From assembly GCF_036898095.1 (NCBI RefSeq), contig NC_090751.1, positions 76,125,797-76,189,796 of the forward strand: DNA of 64,000 nt, read 5' to 3'. The notes under the pieces are model-generated. The model searched no databases and was not told where the DNA came from. It saw only the letters and a program-made list of their open reading frames with translations. How positions within the stretch are numbered: the stretch's first letter is position 1; each line of letters begins with the position of its first letter. This document shows positions 31,975 through 42,639 of the stretch, piece after piece. A program made the position numbers and the translations under genes. The stretch is from Palaemon carinicauda. Taxonomy: Eukaryota; Arthropoda; Malacostraca; Decapoda; Palaemonidae.

Positions 31975-33740
31975 TTTCAACCACGTCGGCCTAAGTTATC
32001 GGCTACGACAACTGGGACAAGGTGTCCAATTGTAGTTTCCTCCTGTCAGGAACAGATGGCACGGGAGACTCCCCCGGGGGGGCATAGTCCTAAAAGGAGT
32101 TCACGAACTCTAGGATTGCAGGTTTTTTCGCTGGGAGGATGCTTAAGGTTACTCATCCGAATGACAGCTTCCCGATGCCCATTCCCGCACAATCTCTGTG
32201 AGTAGCCAAGGATATCGCGCCTGCCGTCTCTGTCAGCGAATTCAGTGTCTCTGAACCTCTATGCCATAGCATCAGCAGAGTTGCCCGGTTGGGCAGAATG
32301 ATCCATACCTTAGGCGAAGGTCTTCCTTAGGATCATCGACGGCTTCACCCCCGGCCCCCTCAGTCGATCCTTTCTTGTAAGGAAGGATCTGAGAGGGGAT
32401 GTCCATAGTCGACCTCTCAGCCCTGATCAAGTTTGTCGAACAAACTTCGGCCAGCGTAGACCAGCAGAATCGATCAGACTGGTAACGAGGCGACAGGACT
32501 CCTTTAACCCTGGATCGGAAGGACGGGTACTTTCAGTTTCCATTCCATCCATCTTCCAGGGTGCTCGTCGAATTCAGCCTAAACTGCAAGTATTCCTGCT
32601 TATGATGCAGTGTGGCTATCCCGCCGTGGCATAGCAGGTTTGTTTCCCCAGAGAACTCTCCCTGCCTTCCTCTTGGCCGCTCAGGTGCAGACTTCCGCCT
32701 CCTCTGCTGTTTGGAGGGCTGGTCAACTCCGGTAGGCTCGGGTTTCGACCTTCTTCAGCGCCGGGAAAAGCTTCCGAATGCTGACCATGAGTGTGGGCTC
32801 ATGGTATTTTGCTTGGAGCCTTCTCTTCCTCTGCCTCAACATCTGGAGTATCTGGCCATGATATTGAGTCAACCGCCTTACCACGTTGGAAACCCCGCTT
32901 CTCGTCCGTCCAGCGAGGTTAAGCAACGTCGGTACTTGGATGGGTGGCCACCTGGGGACGCCAGATTCTGTTACCACATCCTCCGAGCCTTCCTTTCGGT
33001 TCACCGTGGCAAGACTGAGGAGAGTCGCAGTACCTGTTCTCAGTCAAGCAGAGTTTTCAGCCCTACCTTGGAACGTTTCCTAGTTCTTCTTTCCTCATTG
33101 ACCCGTTTATAGTCCGAACGGTCGCCTCAGGATAAGTTCCATGTGGGGCGATCCAAGTTCCGGTGGCTTCAGGCAATGTTTAACCGGACTCCCTGGCCCT
33201 ATGGGACCAGCGGAACTATTAAACCTGCAATGGGTGTTGACCTATGGAGCCTCTTGATGGTAGTGGATATTCTCGTCCTTTCCCCACATTCTTGATGCGG
33301 TTCTCGGACTCGTCAAAGGAAAGGGGGGGGGGCATGTTCCGGTCCAGGCCTATGGTCAAGACCTGAAGGATACCTCTCCATCATTCAGGCAGGCTTAAGG
33401 GCCTTAGTCTGGCCCCTCTTCAGATCCTACCGCTCCTGCCAAGTCGCCCCGTTGCGTGTCGACTTCATGCTAACCAGCAGGGGACGCATTTTCACACCTT
33501 CACATCTTGCAGTAGAGATATCGGGATGATTGAGATTCTCTCAATTCCACCATCGGCTCTCTCATTCCAGGCAGGGGAATGTTTCTCTCAGACTATCCGA
33601 GCAGAGCCTCATAGAGAGAGTGTACCTAGGGGTCTTTGACCTTGGGTAACCAGCAAGTGCTGGTCTGGGGGACCTGATCGCGACAGCTTGGAACCTCAAG
33701 CTTCCGCTAGTTTTCCCCCCAGTCTCAGACCCCGAGACTC
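31975..33740 (+). pseudogene. DIRS-2 reverse transcriptase/RNase H region, decayed
   Basis: Frames are short. A fragment reading LDRKDGYFQFPFHPSSR (32508-32560) matches the RT palm block that reads LDLQDAYFHIPIHP in family 1. HLEYLAMIL (~32840) matches the ILYLGMEI block. Between these the catalytic YxDD could not be found. A 5S rRNA-like block interrupts the frame at 32868-32975. RNase H motifs were not found with certainty. Placement is supported by order between gag and the recombinase region. Confidence 0.5.
32868..32975 (+). pseudogene. 5S rRNA-derived sequence inside DIRS-2
   Basis: Against the 5S rRNA consensus as I remember it, this 108-base block aligns end to end: TACCACGTTGG, CTTCTCGTCCG, GGTTAAGCAACGTC, then GTACTTGGATGGGTGGCC, CCTGGGGACGCCAGAT and CTGTT. 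About ten bases are missing after AACGTC, removing the intermediate element of the internal promoter, so it is not a working gene. It lies between RT blocks and breaks them. It could be a retroposed 5S copy or a SINE3-like element. Confidence 0.7.
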
Positions 33741-35050
33741 TGGCAAGATGCATTCCGGTGATGGTGGGACAACTTCGACGCCTGCGTCTTCCCTCCTTTT
33801 TGTCTGCGGACAATGGGTCTCAACAAAACCAGGTTGTCTGTCAACCTTTCAATGGGAGAGCTCCACTGGGACTATGTGCAGAACGGTTTCTGGACCCTCT
33901 GCTTCCCCTGACGGAACTCCCGGGAGAGCTTCTCCCACGGCACAGACTACTCAAGCAACCACACTGCGACATCTCTCCCGAACCGGGGCGTCGCTTCGGC
34001 TTCATGCCTGGAGACACTACGCTTCCTCCTCTAGAAGAGACAACCCGCTACAGTCGCGGTACGGAGGTCGCGTCATCTGCGATAGTCATCCACAGGGGTC
34101 TCCCAGGCAAAGTGAAGAGTCTAAGGTGGTTGGTGCCGTGGGAGATATACCTCTTCCCGTGAGGCCTCTTCTCCAGCAATAACGGTCTTATTGCCTTTCG
34201 GCGGGAGGAAACTCCTTTCCGCTCTTGGCAATGAAGCCTGTCGCTCAGCCTTTCCCTGACCTTCAGGCTTAAAGGAATAACTTTTTCCTGCCCGCTGGAT
34301 CTATCCTCGCTCATGCGAAGCTACGATCGTCCCTGCCCTAGTCGGAGGAAGACCTCCAACTTGGAGCATGGCTCGGACTTTTAGTCCTTTAAGAGATCTT
34401 CTCAAGACCTTTTTACGACAGGCCTCGGATTGTATTCCGCCCTGGGTCTTCTGCTCACTCTGGCCACGGCCAGTGTGTAAGCAATCTTCTTGGTCTCTTA
34501 CTACTCCCCCCCTTTCTAAGGAAGAGGGGAAGGCAACATTCAGGCTCGCTCCTGAGTTGTTGGCTAGACTCAGAATCTGAGGGTCCCGACCCTTCGGTCC
34601 GATTCATTCAAGATTTTGAGTCTCCATTCTGTGTCTGATGTCCCAAGACCTTCTCTTTCTTGCCAGTACAGGAATCGAGAGGTTAGCGCTGGGAACAGCT
34701 GCAGTTTGGCCTCAGTTGCAGCCGATTTGGGAACACAAGGAGGACATGGGGGGAGAGTCACCATTATACCTCTTCAGCCCGGACTCAAGGACATTCATCT
34801 CGACCTGTCTTCAGACCCTCCCCCGTCACGTCGCCCTACAGCACGATGTTGGATACATCGCAACGTCCCTCGCCTTCGAGTAATACTACTCTGTGACGCA
34901 GGTGCTACAAGCTGGAGTCTGGAAGCGTCTGATGACCTTCGCAGCCCGCTTCCTGCAGGGCGTGACCCACAGGAGTCTCGATACGTTTTCTATCGCTCTG
35001 TGGTGGCTACACAACAGCTGGTCTAACCTCAGGCTCCTTTTTGGACAGGT
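33740..35050 (+). pseudogene. DIRS-2 downstream region, probable recombinase remnant
   Basis: Only short frames are seen. The stretch near 33,840-34,060 is clearly related to 38,205-38,360 in the second DIRS-2-like element (both read through TTCTCCCACGGCAC / TTCCACCACAGCAC and TACACC/TACGCTTCC blocks), so it is part of the shared body. I could not identify the recombinase HxxR or Tyr. Assignment rests on position before the internal complementary region. Confidence 0.35.
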
Positions 35051-35493
35051 AGCAGAAGGTTGAGGGCATTGTTATCAGGTTTTAGTCTGCATGAACGAAA
35101 GAAGTATGTCTGGCCCTTACTTCTTTCTTCATCATCCCCTCTACGGGGAAGCAGCATCCTGGTCTCTGCATAGCTGACCTCGAACCTCTGCAGGTAAACC
35201 ATGCTTCCTTGTGTTCCGAGTATTGAGTCAATACTGTCGCGTCCCCCATACCCTGACGAGGTGGTATTGGGAACGTCTTAACCCAGAGTTCCTTCTGGAA
35301 CTCCAGGTCAACTGCCTAAGACGGGTCACACTTCTTCCTTCACACACAAGCTTACGTAGGCCACATGGTTCCTTGCGGTGCAAGGAACTTGTGAGGTGCA
35401 GGGACTCCTTTTCTCGAGTGCGACTCACTCGGATTCTGAGTCCCCGGGTAAAGCCAAAGCCAGTATGGCTGGGGACTTTCCACCCTTCCTAAG

Positions 35494-35615
35494 GGATAAG
35501 TCACCCTTTGTAAATAGCGTGGTTTGTATTTCGGTTACGGAACAAATGACAAATTCGAAGATAATTTGTATTTTTCCTAACCATACAAACCTTAGCTATT
35601 TACACATATTTGCCC
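35494..35615 (+). repeat. Internal complementary region of DIRS-2
   Basis: AATAGCGTGGTTTGTATTTCG through GGAACAAA (to 35546) is the complement of the element's first bases. TGACAAATTCGAAGATAATT onward (from 35547) is the complement of its last bases. The two meet without a spacer, so the ends are fixed at 27924 and 35858. Confidence 0.88.
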
Positions 35616-35650
35616 GCCAGCCCTGTCCCCCAAGACAAGTCCTACCTCTA

Positions 35651-35858
35651 AGTGAAAGTGAGTGTTCACCTGTGTGTGAGGGGGAGGAGGGGTAGCTAGC
35701 TACCACTCCCCTACCCCCCCGCTAACTAGCGCGGGGGTAATACACCCTCGTTAAATTCTAATGGCTCGCCATTTCAGCTACGCTAAAAGTAATAACCCTT
35801 TGTAAATAGCTAAGGTTTGTATGGTTAGGAAAAATACAAATTATCTTCGAATTTGTCA
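35651..35858 (+). repeat. Right inverted terminal repeat of DIRS-2
   Basis: Complement of 27924-28112 with a longer outer segment. See the left repeat and the internal complementary region. Confidence 0.9.
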
Positions 35859-37161
35859 TTTTTTCCCCATAAATCATCAGCTGTCTCGAATATGGAAGTG
35901 ATCGACCTGCAAGGGGTGACTAGTCTACATGCCATTGTCTGCTTTAGGACTGATTTTCGTCTAACTTCCCTCCTTCCCCGTTTTTTTACCCCCCCAGGGG
36001 TCGACCTCGACCCTGACATACCCTTATAGGGGTAAGTGATCAAACGGCAAAGTTATTACATAATTATAAATTGTCGAACAGTGTTGATACTTGTTTGGTT
36101 CTTTATAGTTGGAAAGTGTGGGTGGATGGTGTGTCTACCACTTGCATGACATTGGTTTTGGCTTAGATGCCATATATTGCCATGAGGTCCATTTTCCCTC
36201 AAATGCTAATTTCTGAATTTTTTTTATTTTTTGCAAATTTGATTTTTTTCTATTTATTTTGAATTTATCTTCAATAATGGCCAGCAGGCAGTATTCCCTC
36301 GGCATGGATGTCATCAACACACTTCTAATGGAGTTAAAAAGAGATGTTGATGATAATATGGAGTTTGCAACCCCATTCTTCATTTCAAGTGGTAGATTGG
36401 GCTGTAAGAGTTGTTGCGGTCTGCGGCCATTTTGCTGACATACCCGAAAGGTAAGTTGGCATATCTCTATATATTCTTGTTCTGTATAGAATTTGTGATA
36501 TTTTGGTATATTTTAATGCATAAATATCATATTTTATAGGAAATACAATGATTTTCATAAGAAATTTACATTGTGAAACTAGGCCGTCAAAAAATGACCT
36601 TTAGATTTCACCCCTGATATAACAGTAATTTACATCTTAGTGCACATTTTTTTATGTATTTCTGTTCTAGGATAATATGAGTTTATTCTATAAAAAAATT
36701 AGCCTCTTCCTATTTCATATGGGTACCCAAAAAAATTCATAAAATTTGGACAAATTTTTTTGGCCAAAAAATGTTACCCTTTTTTTCTCATTTCAGATCT
36801 TGACTTCTATGGGTCCAACTCATTTCCAGCAATTACACGCTGTTGCTTTGCCATCTAAGAAGGTATCCCTAAAGGGATTTTATGTGTATATGTATACTGT
36901 ATTTCTATTTTTTGTGAATATTTACGTCAAGTCTTGTTTTGTATACTTAAATTTTTAATATATTTCCAAAAAATAGTTATTTTGTAGATGGGTATCATTT
37001 ATATTTTTAGTAGTTTTTAGCATTCTTTGAAGTATTTTTAGCAAGTCAAACAATACAGATTGATGCATAACTAAGTTTTTCCTGAATTTTTTTCGGAGTC
37101 GGGGTCGCGCGCGACCGAGTATACCCTTAAAGGGGTGTCCAAGGAGCGTACCTATCCAGGG
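35859..37161 (+). other. Right arm of the piggyBac-type element
   Basis: AT-rich sequence ending in the subterminal GGTCGCGCGCGACC block and the CCCTGGATAGGTA terminus (as complement). No piggyBac transposase core (DDD motifs) was found. One short frame at 36277-36438 and an exon-like stretch near 36797-36862 (ILTSMGPTHFQQLH, preceded by TTTCAG) are the only coding hints. Confidence 0.5.
36277..36438 (+). CDS. Short unknown frame in piggyBac-type arm
   Basis: 53 codons starting MASRQYSLGMDVINTLLME and ending in a Cys-rich tail (GCKSCCGLRPFC). I do not recognise it. It lies after a long pyrimidine-rich tract and is followed within 20 bases by a GGTAAGT that could be a splice donor, so it may be the first exon of a lost transposase. 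Alternatively it is chance. Confidence 0.25.
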   Translation: MASRQYSLGMDVINTLLMELKRDVDDNMEFATPFFISSGRLGCKSCCGLRPFC

Positions 37162-37886
37162 TTAAGAAGCTGTACACCAAGCACTTATTTAAGCAGTGCT
37201 TTAATGTCACGCAAAGCACCAACTTAACTTTGCGTGAATTTTGGAGGAGCCACTTCAATATCGTGCACTGCTTAAAGATCATTGATCAGGCTTGGGAGGG
37301 AGTAACTCGTCGGACCCTGAATTCCGCTTGGAAGAAGCTTTGGCCTGATGCTGTTGCTCCCAGAGATTTCGAAGGTTTTGGTCCCGAGAATGAACCTGTG
37401 GTTGCCGCCGAGGAAGACGTCGAAGAGATTGTATCCCTTGACAAGTCCATGGTTCTGGAGGTGGATGAAGATGACATCACCGAACTCGTCAATGAGCATC
37501 ATGAAGAGCTCACCACCGAGGAACTCGAGTAGCTGCAAGCCATGCAGCATGATGAGTTCCAAGCGCAGTTGAGTGAGTCGGAGGAGATCGAGGAGGTAGG
37601 CGAAATCTTAGGTACGGCGGAAATAAAACAGATGTTGGCATATCATCAACACGTTGATTTCATCGACAAGCATCACCCACAGAAACTTCAGGTTTGCCGT
37701 GTTGTTGCGCAGTTCGATGATGTTTGCTTAACGCATTTTAGAAAAATCCTCAAAGGCCGTACAAAGCAACTTTCACTCGATAGTTTCTTTAAAAAATCTT
37801 TAAAACGGTCTAATGATCATGATGATAAGAAAGAAAGTGAAGCAAAGAAAAGGAAGACCGAATCGAGTGAAAGTGATGAAAATTAA
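37162..37886 (+). pseudogene. Tigger transposase, duplication unit 2, part 2
   Basis: Continues unit 2 after the piggyBac-type insert and matches 26286-27013. It holds the last catalytic-domain stretch (FWRSHFNIVHCLKII) and the acidic tail, with the same TAG in ELE-stop-LQAM. It lacks three bases (one Val of HVVDF) and has a few substitutions relative to unit 1. The tail ends KKRKTESSESDEN. Confidence 0.88.
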
Positions 37887-38174
37887 AAATAAGAAAAGAA
37901 AAAATGTAAAAAAAAAATTTAAAATTATAAATTTTAGATATAAAACTTACCCGCTGGTTATATAATAGCCTATGTCCCCGACGCCTCGGCAGAAAATTCA
38001 AAATCTCTTAGGCAGCTTAGCGCATATAAGCCAGGTGTACCCCAGCGCCCTTGCGGTACCCCAGGTAGAACTATGCTCAACCAATTCAGATTTTCTCTGC
38101 CGCCATAGCTGGCTGAACTATTGGAAATTCTCTCGTTTTCTTACTCTGTTTGGACGTTATTTGGTGATGTATTA
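37887..38174 (+). mobile_element. DIRS-4 left end, duplication unit 2
   Basis: Repeats the Tigger tail/DIRS-4 junction of 27014-27314, with small differences (TTAGGCAGC for TTGCGCAGC). It runs into a run of 23 unknown bases at 38175. Confidence 0.6.
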
Positions 38175-38197
38175 NNNNNNNNNNNNNNNNNNNNNNN
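38175..38197. other. Assembly gap (23 N)
   Basis: Unknown bases. The sequence on the two sides belongs to different elements (DIRS-4 left end before, DIRS-2-like body after), so the real gap may be larger or the join wrong. Confidence 0.98.
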
Positions 38198-40051
38198 ACC
38201 CGCAGTATGGTTCCCAGACCTTCTACAGCTCCTGATGGAGTTCCGAGGGATCTTCCACCACAGCACGATCTTCCAAGCAGCCACATGCTAACACTTTCCT
38301 AAGCCGTAGCTTTGCTTCGACTTCTCGCCTGGGACGATCCTACACCACCCCTCTCAGAGAGGCCTTTCGCATCAAGTTACGAAAAGATGTCTAGGCACCT
38401 CAGACACTTTTTAGCGTCAGTCTTCCAGGCAAACTGTTTGGTCCTTTGTGACTGATGTCGTGGAAGGAGATTCTCTCCCATCGATGCCTTTACTTATGCA
38501 AGTGTGAGATAACTTGTCCCCCGTCGGATCTCAACCTCCTCCTGGGAACGTGGTTCGAGTCCTTCAGTTTCTGAAGGCCCCTCTCTACGAACCGTAGGCC
38601 CAGCAGCAGATCCCCTCCTTACACGGAAGACGCCCTTTTTACTCACTTGGGCTTTTGATCAAGAGAGTTAGTGTGTTGTATGATTCAACCTCTGATGTCT
38701 CCTACCCTAGGAGACTGGGAGAAGTAATCCTCAGCGGCATCCCTGAGTGGATTGCCAAGACTCAAATCTGAGTGTGCTGTACCCTAGGTGCAGCCCATTT
38801 TGAATAAAGAGTCTTCTTTCGGTAACTAGAAACCCATCAACTAGGGTTTTACCCAGTGAGGAGTCTGTGGGGTTACCTTAAAAGAACGATACCAGCTCGC
38901 CCCCGTGTGTCGGCACTGTTGACCAGCACGGGGAAGGTCAAAAGGAGGACCTCAAGGATTTCCTTCCCCTCTGGGATCGGAAGGCAATTGAGGTTACTCT
39001 TAATCTAGACTCTCTTCCATCCTAAGACCCAGAGCTTGTAACGTCACTGGCATTGCTACGTCCCTGACATTCAAGAAGTTACTCTGTGGTGCAGATACTT
39101 TAAGTGGGCATGTGGAAGTGTCAATCGACCTTCACGGCCCACTATCTGCAAAGACGTAACCCACAAGAACATGGAGACCTTTTCCATTGGTCCTGTGGTG
39201 GTCGCACAACAAATGGTCTAAACACCTCAGGCTCCTCGATGGACAAGTAGCAGAGGGTTGAGGGCTGAGGCTACCTGGATTAGTCTGGGGTGAATGAGTA
39301 AGAATGTCTGGCTCCTTTCTTCCTTTCACCTTCTCCCCTCTGGGGAAAACAGCTCCGCAAGCCTCAGCATAGCTGACCTCACCTCACTGCAGGTAAGACC
39401 CATTTCCCTTTTGCCTCCTAAGTATAGTTGAATACTTTGTAACGTCCCCAATACCTTTTAGAGGGAGGGTATTGGGTAAGTCTTTAAGAACAATAGGTTC
39501 TCTACTCGAGTTCCTATGTTAAAGACAAGCCACACTGTTAGTTCCACTCGCACACAAGCTTCTGCAGGCCGCTATCAGTGCATTACCTCATACCGGCACT
39601 TGATTTTAGCGAGGGTAGGGTCCCTTCTACTATCGATCACAGATCGAAATAGAGAGGATCCCGGGTCATGACCAAGGCCAGTTGGTGAGGACTTCCTCCC
39701 TCCTGAGAGTAAGTCACCATAATAGATAGCAAAGGTTTGTATCTGTGTCGGAACAAATAACAAATTTGGAAATAATTTGTATTTTTCCTAACATACAAAC
39801 CTGGAGCTATTTATACAAATTGGTCCGCCACCCTGTCCCCCAAGAAGTCCTACCATAAAGCAAAGTGGTTACTCAGCCGAGAGGTGTGAGTGAGCGGGGT
39901 AGCCACCCCCACCCGCTAACTAGCGGATGGGTTTGTTATCTCTCACTAAAATTATCATGGCTCGTGTTTCAGCTGCGCCGAAAGTAATACCATAATAAAT
40001 AGCTCCAGGTTTGTATGTTAAGAAAAATACAAATTATTTCCAAATTTTTTA
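38198..40051 (+). mobile_element. 3' half of a second DIRS-2-like element
   Basis: The body at 38198-38360 is related to 33840-34060 of DIRS-2. An internal complementary region is present (junction ~39757/39758, GAACAAA then TAACAAATTTGG). A right inverted repeat ends at ~40051 (TATTTCCAAATTTTTTA). The inverted repeat has the same GC-rich palindrome layout (CCCACCCGCTAACTAGCGG) but is clearly diverged. No open frame of note remains; recombinase motifs were not found. The left half is lost in or before the gap. Confidence 0.7.
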
Positions 40052-40094
40052 TTTTCTTTCTTTTTTCAGGTATGCTTTCTTATAAGGTTCCTTT

Positions 40095-40283
40095 ATGATG
40101 CGGATTTATCCAAGTGTAGAAGGCCGCCCTTGCGGTACCTTCATGTTGGCCACTGAGATGGGTCCTTACATCCTTTGTTCTGTGTGCAGAGGCCATCATT
40201 GTTTGCAGGATTCTCCTTGTGGTGAGTGTCAGGATGGGCCATCCTCCCAGTGGGTGCTATTTAGTAGGCGACGGAAGTCTTAA
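40095..40283 (+). CDS. DIRS-3 ORF1 start with cysteine cluster
   Basis: 62 codons. The cluster CSVCRGHHCLQDSPCGEC corresponds in spacing to CVNCRGKSCQLGDRCEEC in the family-1 ORF1, including the shared CRG. This suggests a conserved small zinc-binding module at the start of DIRS ORF1 proteins in this genome. The frame stops after RRRKS and the following sequence is frame-broken. Confidence 0.5.
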   Translation: MMRIYPSVEGRPCGTFMLATEMGPYILCSVCRGHHCLQDSPCGECQDGPSSQWVLFSRRRKS

Positions 40284-42639
40284 GGGATTCTTCTTCTTTA
40301 GGGTGTTCCTCGAAGGCAAAGAAGTCCCTACTTATTACTCCGTTGACTCTACTCAATCGGTCTTCATCAGAGGACGATCAAATTAAAGTGGTGGCCGTTT
40401 GATCCCCGAACAATCCTTAGGTTCAGAGGACTCCAGTGTTCCCCTAGTGAAGTGGCGCCACCCTAGGCCTAGGGGGAGTCTCTGCTGTTGCTGTGCGCCA
40501 GCTTTGGCGTAACTTGTGAATCTCAGGTTCCCCCATAAGGAATGGCTTTTGAAACTTCCACACTGAGGGAGCACACACCTGTCTCCTTAGGAGTTGACTA
40601 CGGTCTTCCTCCTCGAGTCTGTGATAATTGACCTGCCAGAGCTTCTCGTGCCTCTAGCTGCAGCTACCTCCACTTCTGCTCTTCCACCCTTCATTTGTAC
40701 TGCTTCGGCATACGAATGAGATCAGTTGCAGACTAGTACCTCTCGCGGTTACCATTCATGGGATCCTCTGTGTGAACCCAGATTCTGACTTCGGTTAGTC
40801 TTCACAGCTTGCCAATTACACTACACACCCTTGGACTGAGCTTGCTCAGCGCGCTGAGGTCCCACAGTGTATGAAGGTTACCTTCCGGTGTTTAGTGCCC
40901 ATCTCGTTTGCGAGTAAGGCCCTCCTCACCTTATTGGTCGCCCCTACGGGGCTTTAGGAATTGTGTGCTGGATTCGTCCATGCCTTGTTCCAGCTCCTCT
41001 GAGCAAGATGACAATGGAGTACAGAGGCTATTCACAGTCCTCACCCCTCACCGTCGGACACATCATGCACTTTTTGAGGTCAGAACCTTCGAGACCTGTG
41101 CCTTGGTCTTCTCCCTCTCGTGAGGAAGAACCTGGTCTGCCTGCTGCTTGGCAGCTTGCAGGTATCCCAGATTACCCTTGCTCGCCACCATACGAGCTTG
41201 TGTCTCCTAATGCAGGAGTGTGCAAAGTTACTTGCCATCCTCATGCTGAAGCGCTGGCCAGTGGTCTTGCTCTGCCTTATATTGCTTTGGAACGTGAGCG
41301 CACAGACCCCAGTCTCGAGACACTTGCATAGTTTTGCACACCCATCCACTGAACATCAGCAAGGTGGATGGGCGAGCTCCTTTTGCTGGCAGAGGTCTCT
41401 CGTTTGTGCTTCCCAACTCTCAGCGAGTTTCCAGCACACATTACTTTGGTAGCGTGCAAATACTCCTCAGCGCGCTATGTTTCGGCAGTGCCAGAGCACC
41501 CACGAGTGCACACTCCCCATTGCACTATGTTTTGGCAGTGAGAGAACAGACACCCGAATCCTTAGGGAGGAGTAGTCCACCCTCGGATCCTAGACGAAGT
41601 AACCCTACCACAAGGCAGGCTTTTCCTCCGAGTGCTCCTCAATCTCTTTCCCCTCAAACAGTGGTTGGTACCTGGACTACTAAGACTCTCAACACTGGCT
41701 TAGACCGTGAGTGGGATTTATGTGGTATTATCCTAATCAATCTCCAACAGAAGATAAGAGGTCAGCAGCAACCAACTCGGACCTCAGGGAATACATTGCA
41801 CATGGTGACTGGCAGGGGTTCGAGGTCTGAGAGAGAGGGCTTGTCCAACCCGAACTTGCCGTTCCTCCCTCAGCGGTAGCAGACCCTCCTCCCATACCTC
41901 TGAAGGTTTCGCAACCTAAAGAGGATATGAGGAAAGCTTCTTCAGCTCTCCTTGCAATTTTCTCACCCCAACCCCGAGAGAGGAAGAACGCAAAAACCCT
42001 TCCAAAGAACTGGACCTCGAAATCCGAGGACCCATATCTGCGTAAGGGTGTCCTTGATTCGGCGTCAGCCTCAGTAAGATCAGAGGAACATGGTTTACCT
42101 CTTGGGTCTCAAGCCCCTGCTATGGATTTACCTGACGACTCTTAACTCACCCCGATCTCTTATGGGTGTAAGCTCTAGATTGGATGATCCATTCAATGAT
42201 GGCACAGACCGGTCCAAAGGCATAATAAGCTTTTAAAAGTTTGAAGGCTGCTCATAAATGGCAGAGGCAAGGGACAGTGAAATTGCTCTAGAGGCTGTCC
42301 ATATATCCATACGATCAGCACCCAAGCCCCCTCTCCACCCAAGCTATTACCAGGGAGGCAAGGCAATGGCTGCTGATGACTGAGCAGGTAGCCTTATAGG
42401 CTCTTCCAAACCCCCCATTCTCACCCCACAAGGATGGTGATGTTGCTGCCAGTCCTAAGATCTTCCCCTTATAGCAAAAGGAGTTGGGCCACATCTTCCG
42501 TCAGGTTTTATCCTGTATGAGGAGAATAACTCCCTAAGCAATCCAGCCTATGTTCCCCCCGAGGGAAAGGATACAATAATACCACGAGATATGAGTACAA
42601 TTCATTCCTGGATCGAGCCCACAAGTCAGTTGGCTTGTA

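Larger units (their letters stand above)
27924..35858 (+). mobile_element. GC-rich DIRS-type retrotransposon (DIRS-2)
   Basis: It begins TTTGTTCCGTAACCG and ends CGAATTTGTCA. Long inverted terminal repeats (27924-28112, 35651-35858) and an internal complementary region (35494-35615), in which the two end complements abut at 35546/35547, prove the DIRS architecture. It is inserted in the left arm of the piggyBac-type element. The body is GC-rich, unlike family 1, with large coding minisatellites in gag and heavily decayed RT, RNase H and recombinase regions. Confidence 0.85.
27870..37161. mobile_element. piggyBac-type DNA transposon (9.3 kb with insert)
   Basis: Ends are CCCTGGAAAGGTA on the left and its near-complement (CCCTGGATAGGTA, one mismatch) on the right. 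Both are flanked by TTAA (27866-27869 and 37162-37165). Duplication unit 1 supplies the empty site: a single TTAA at 26286-26289. Inside each end lies a subterminal GGTCGNNNNCGACCCC block, about 5 bases from the left TIR but about 32 from the right. This asymmetry is the one known for piggyBac. Removing the nested DIRS-2 (27924-35858) leaves about 1.36 kb, too short for a full transposase, so this is a non-autonomous or shortened element. Confidence 0.88.

Noticed and set aside
32723..33112. Open frames across the 5S-like block as a novel gene
   Set aside because: They run from RT remnant through the 5S-like block into RT remnant and are chance frames in a decayed element.
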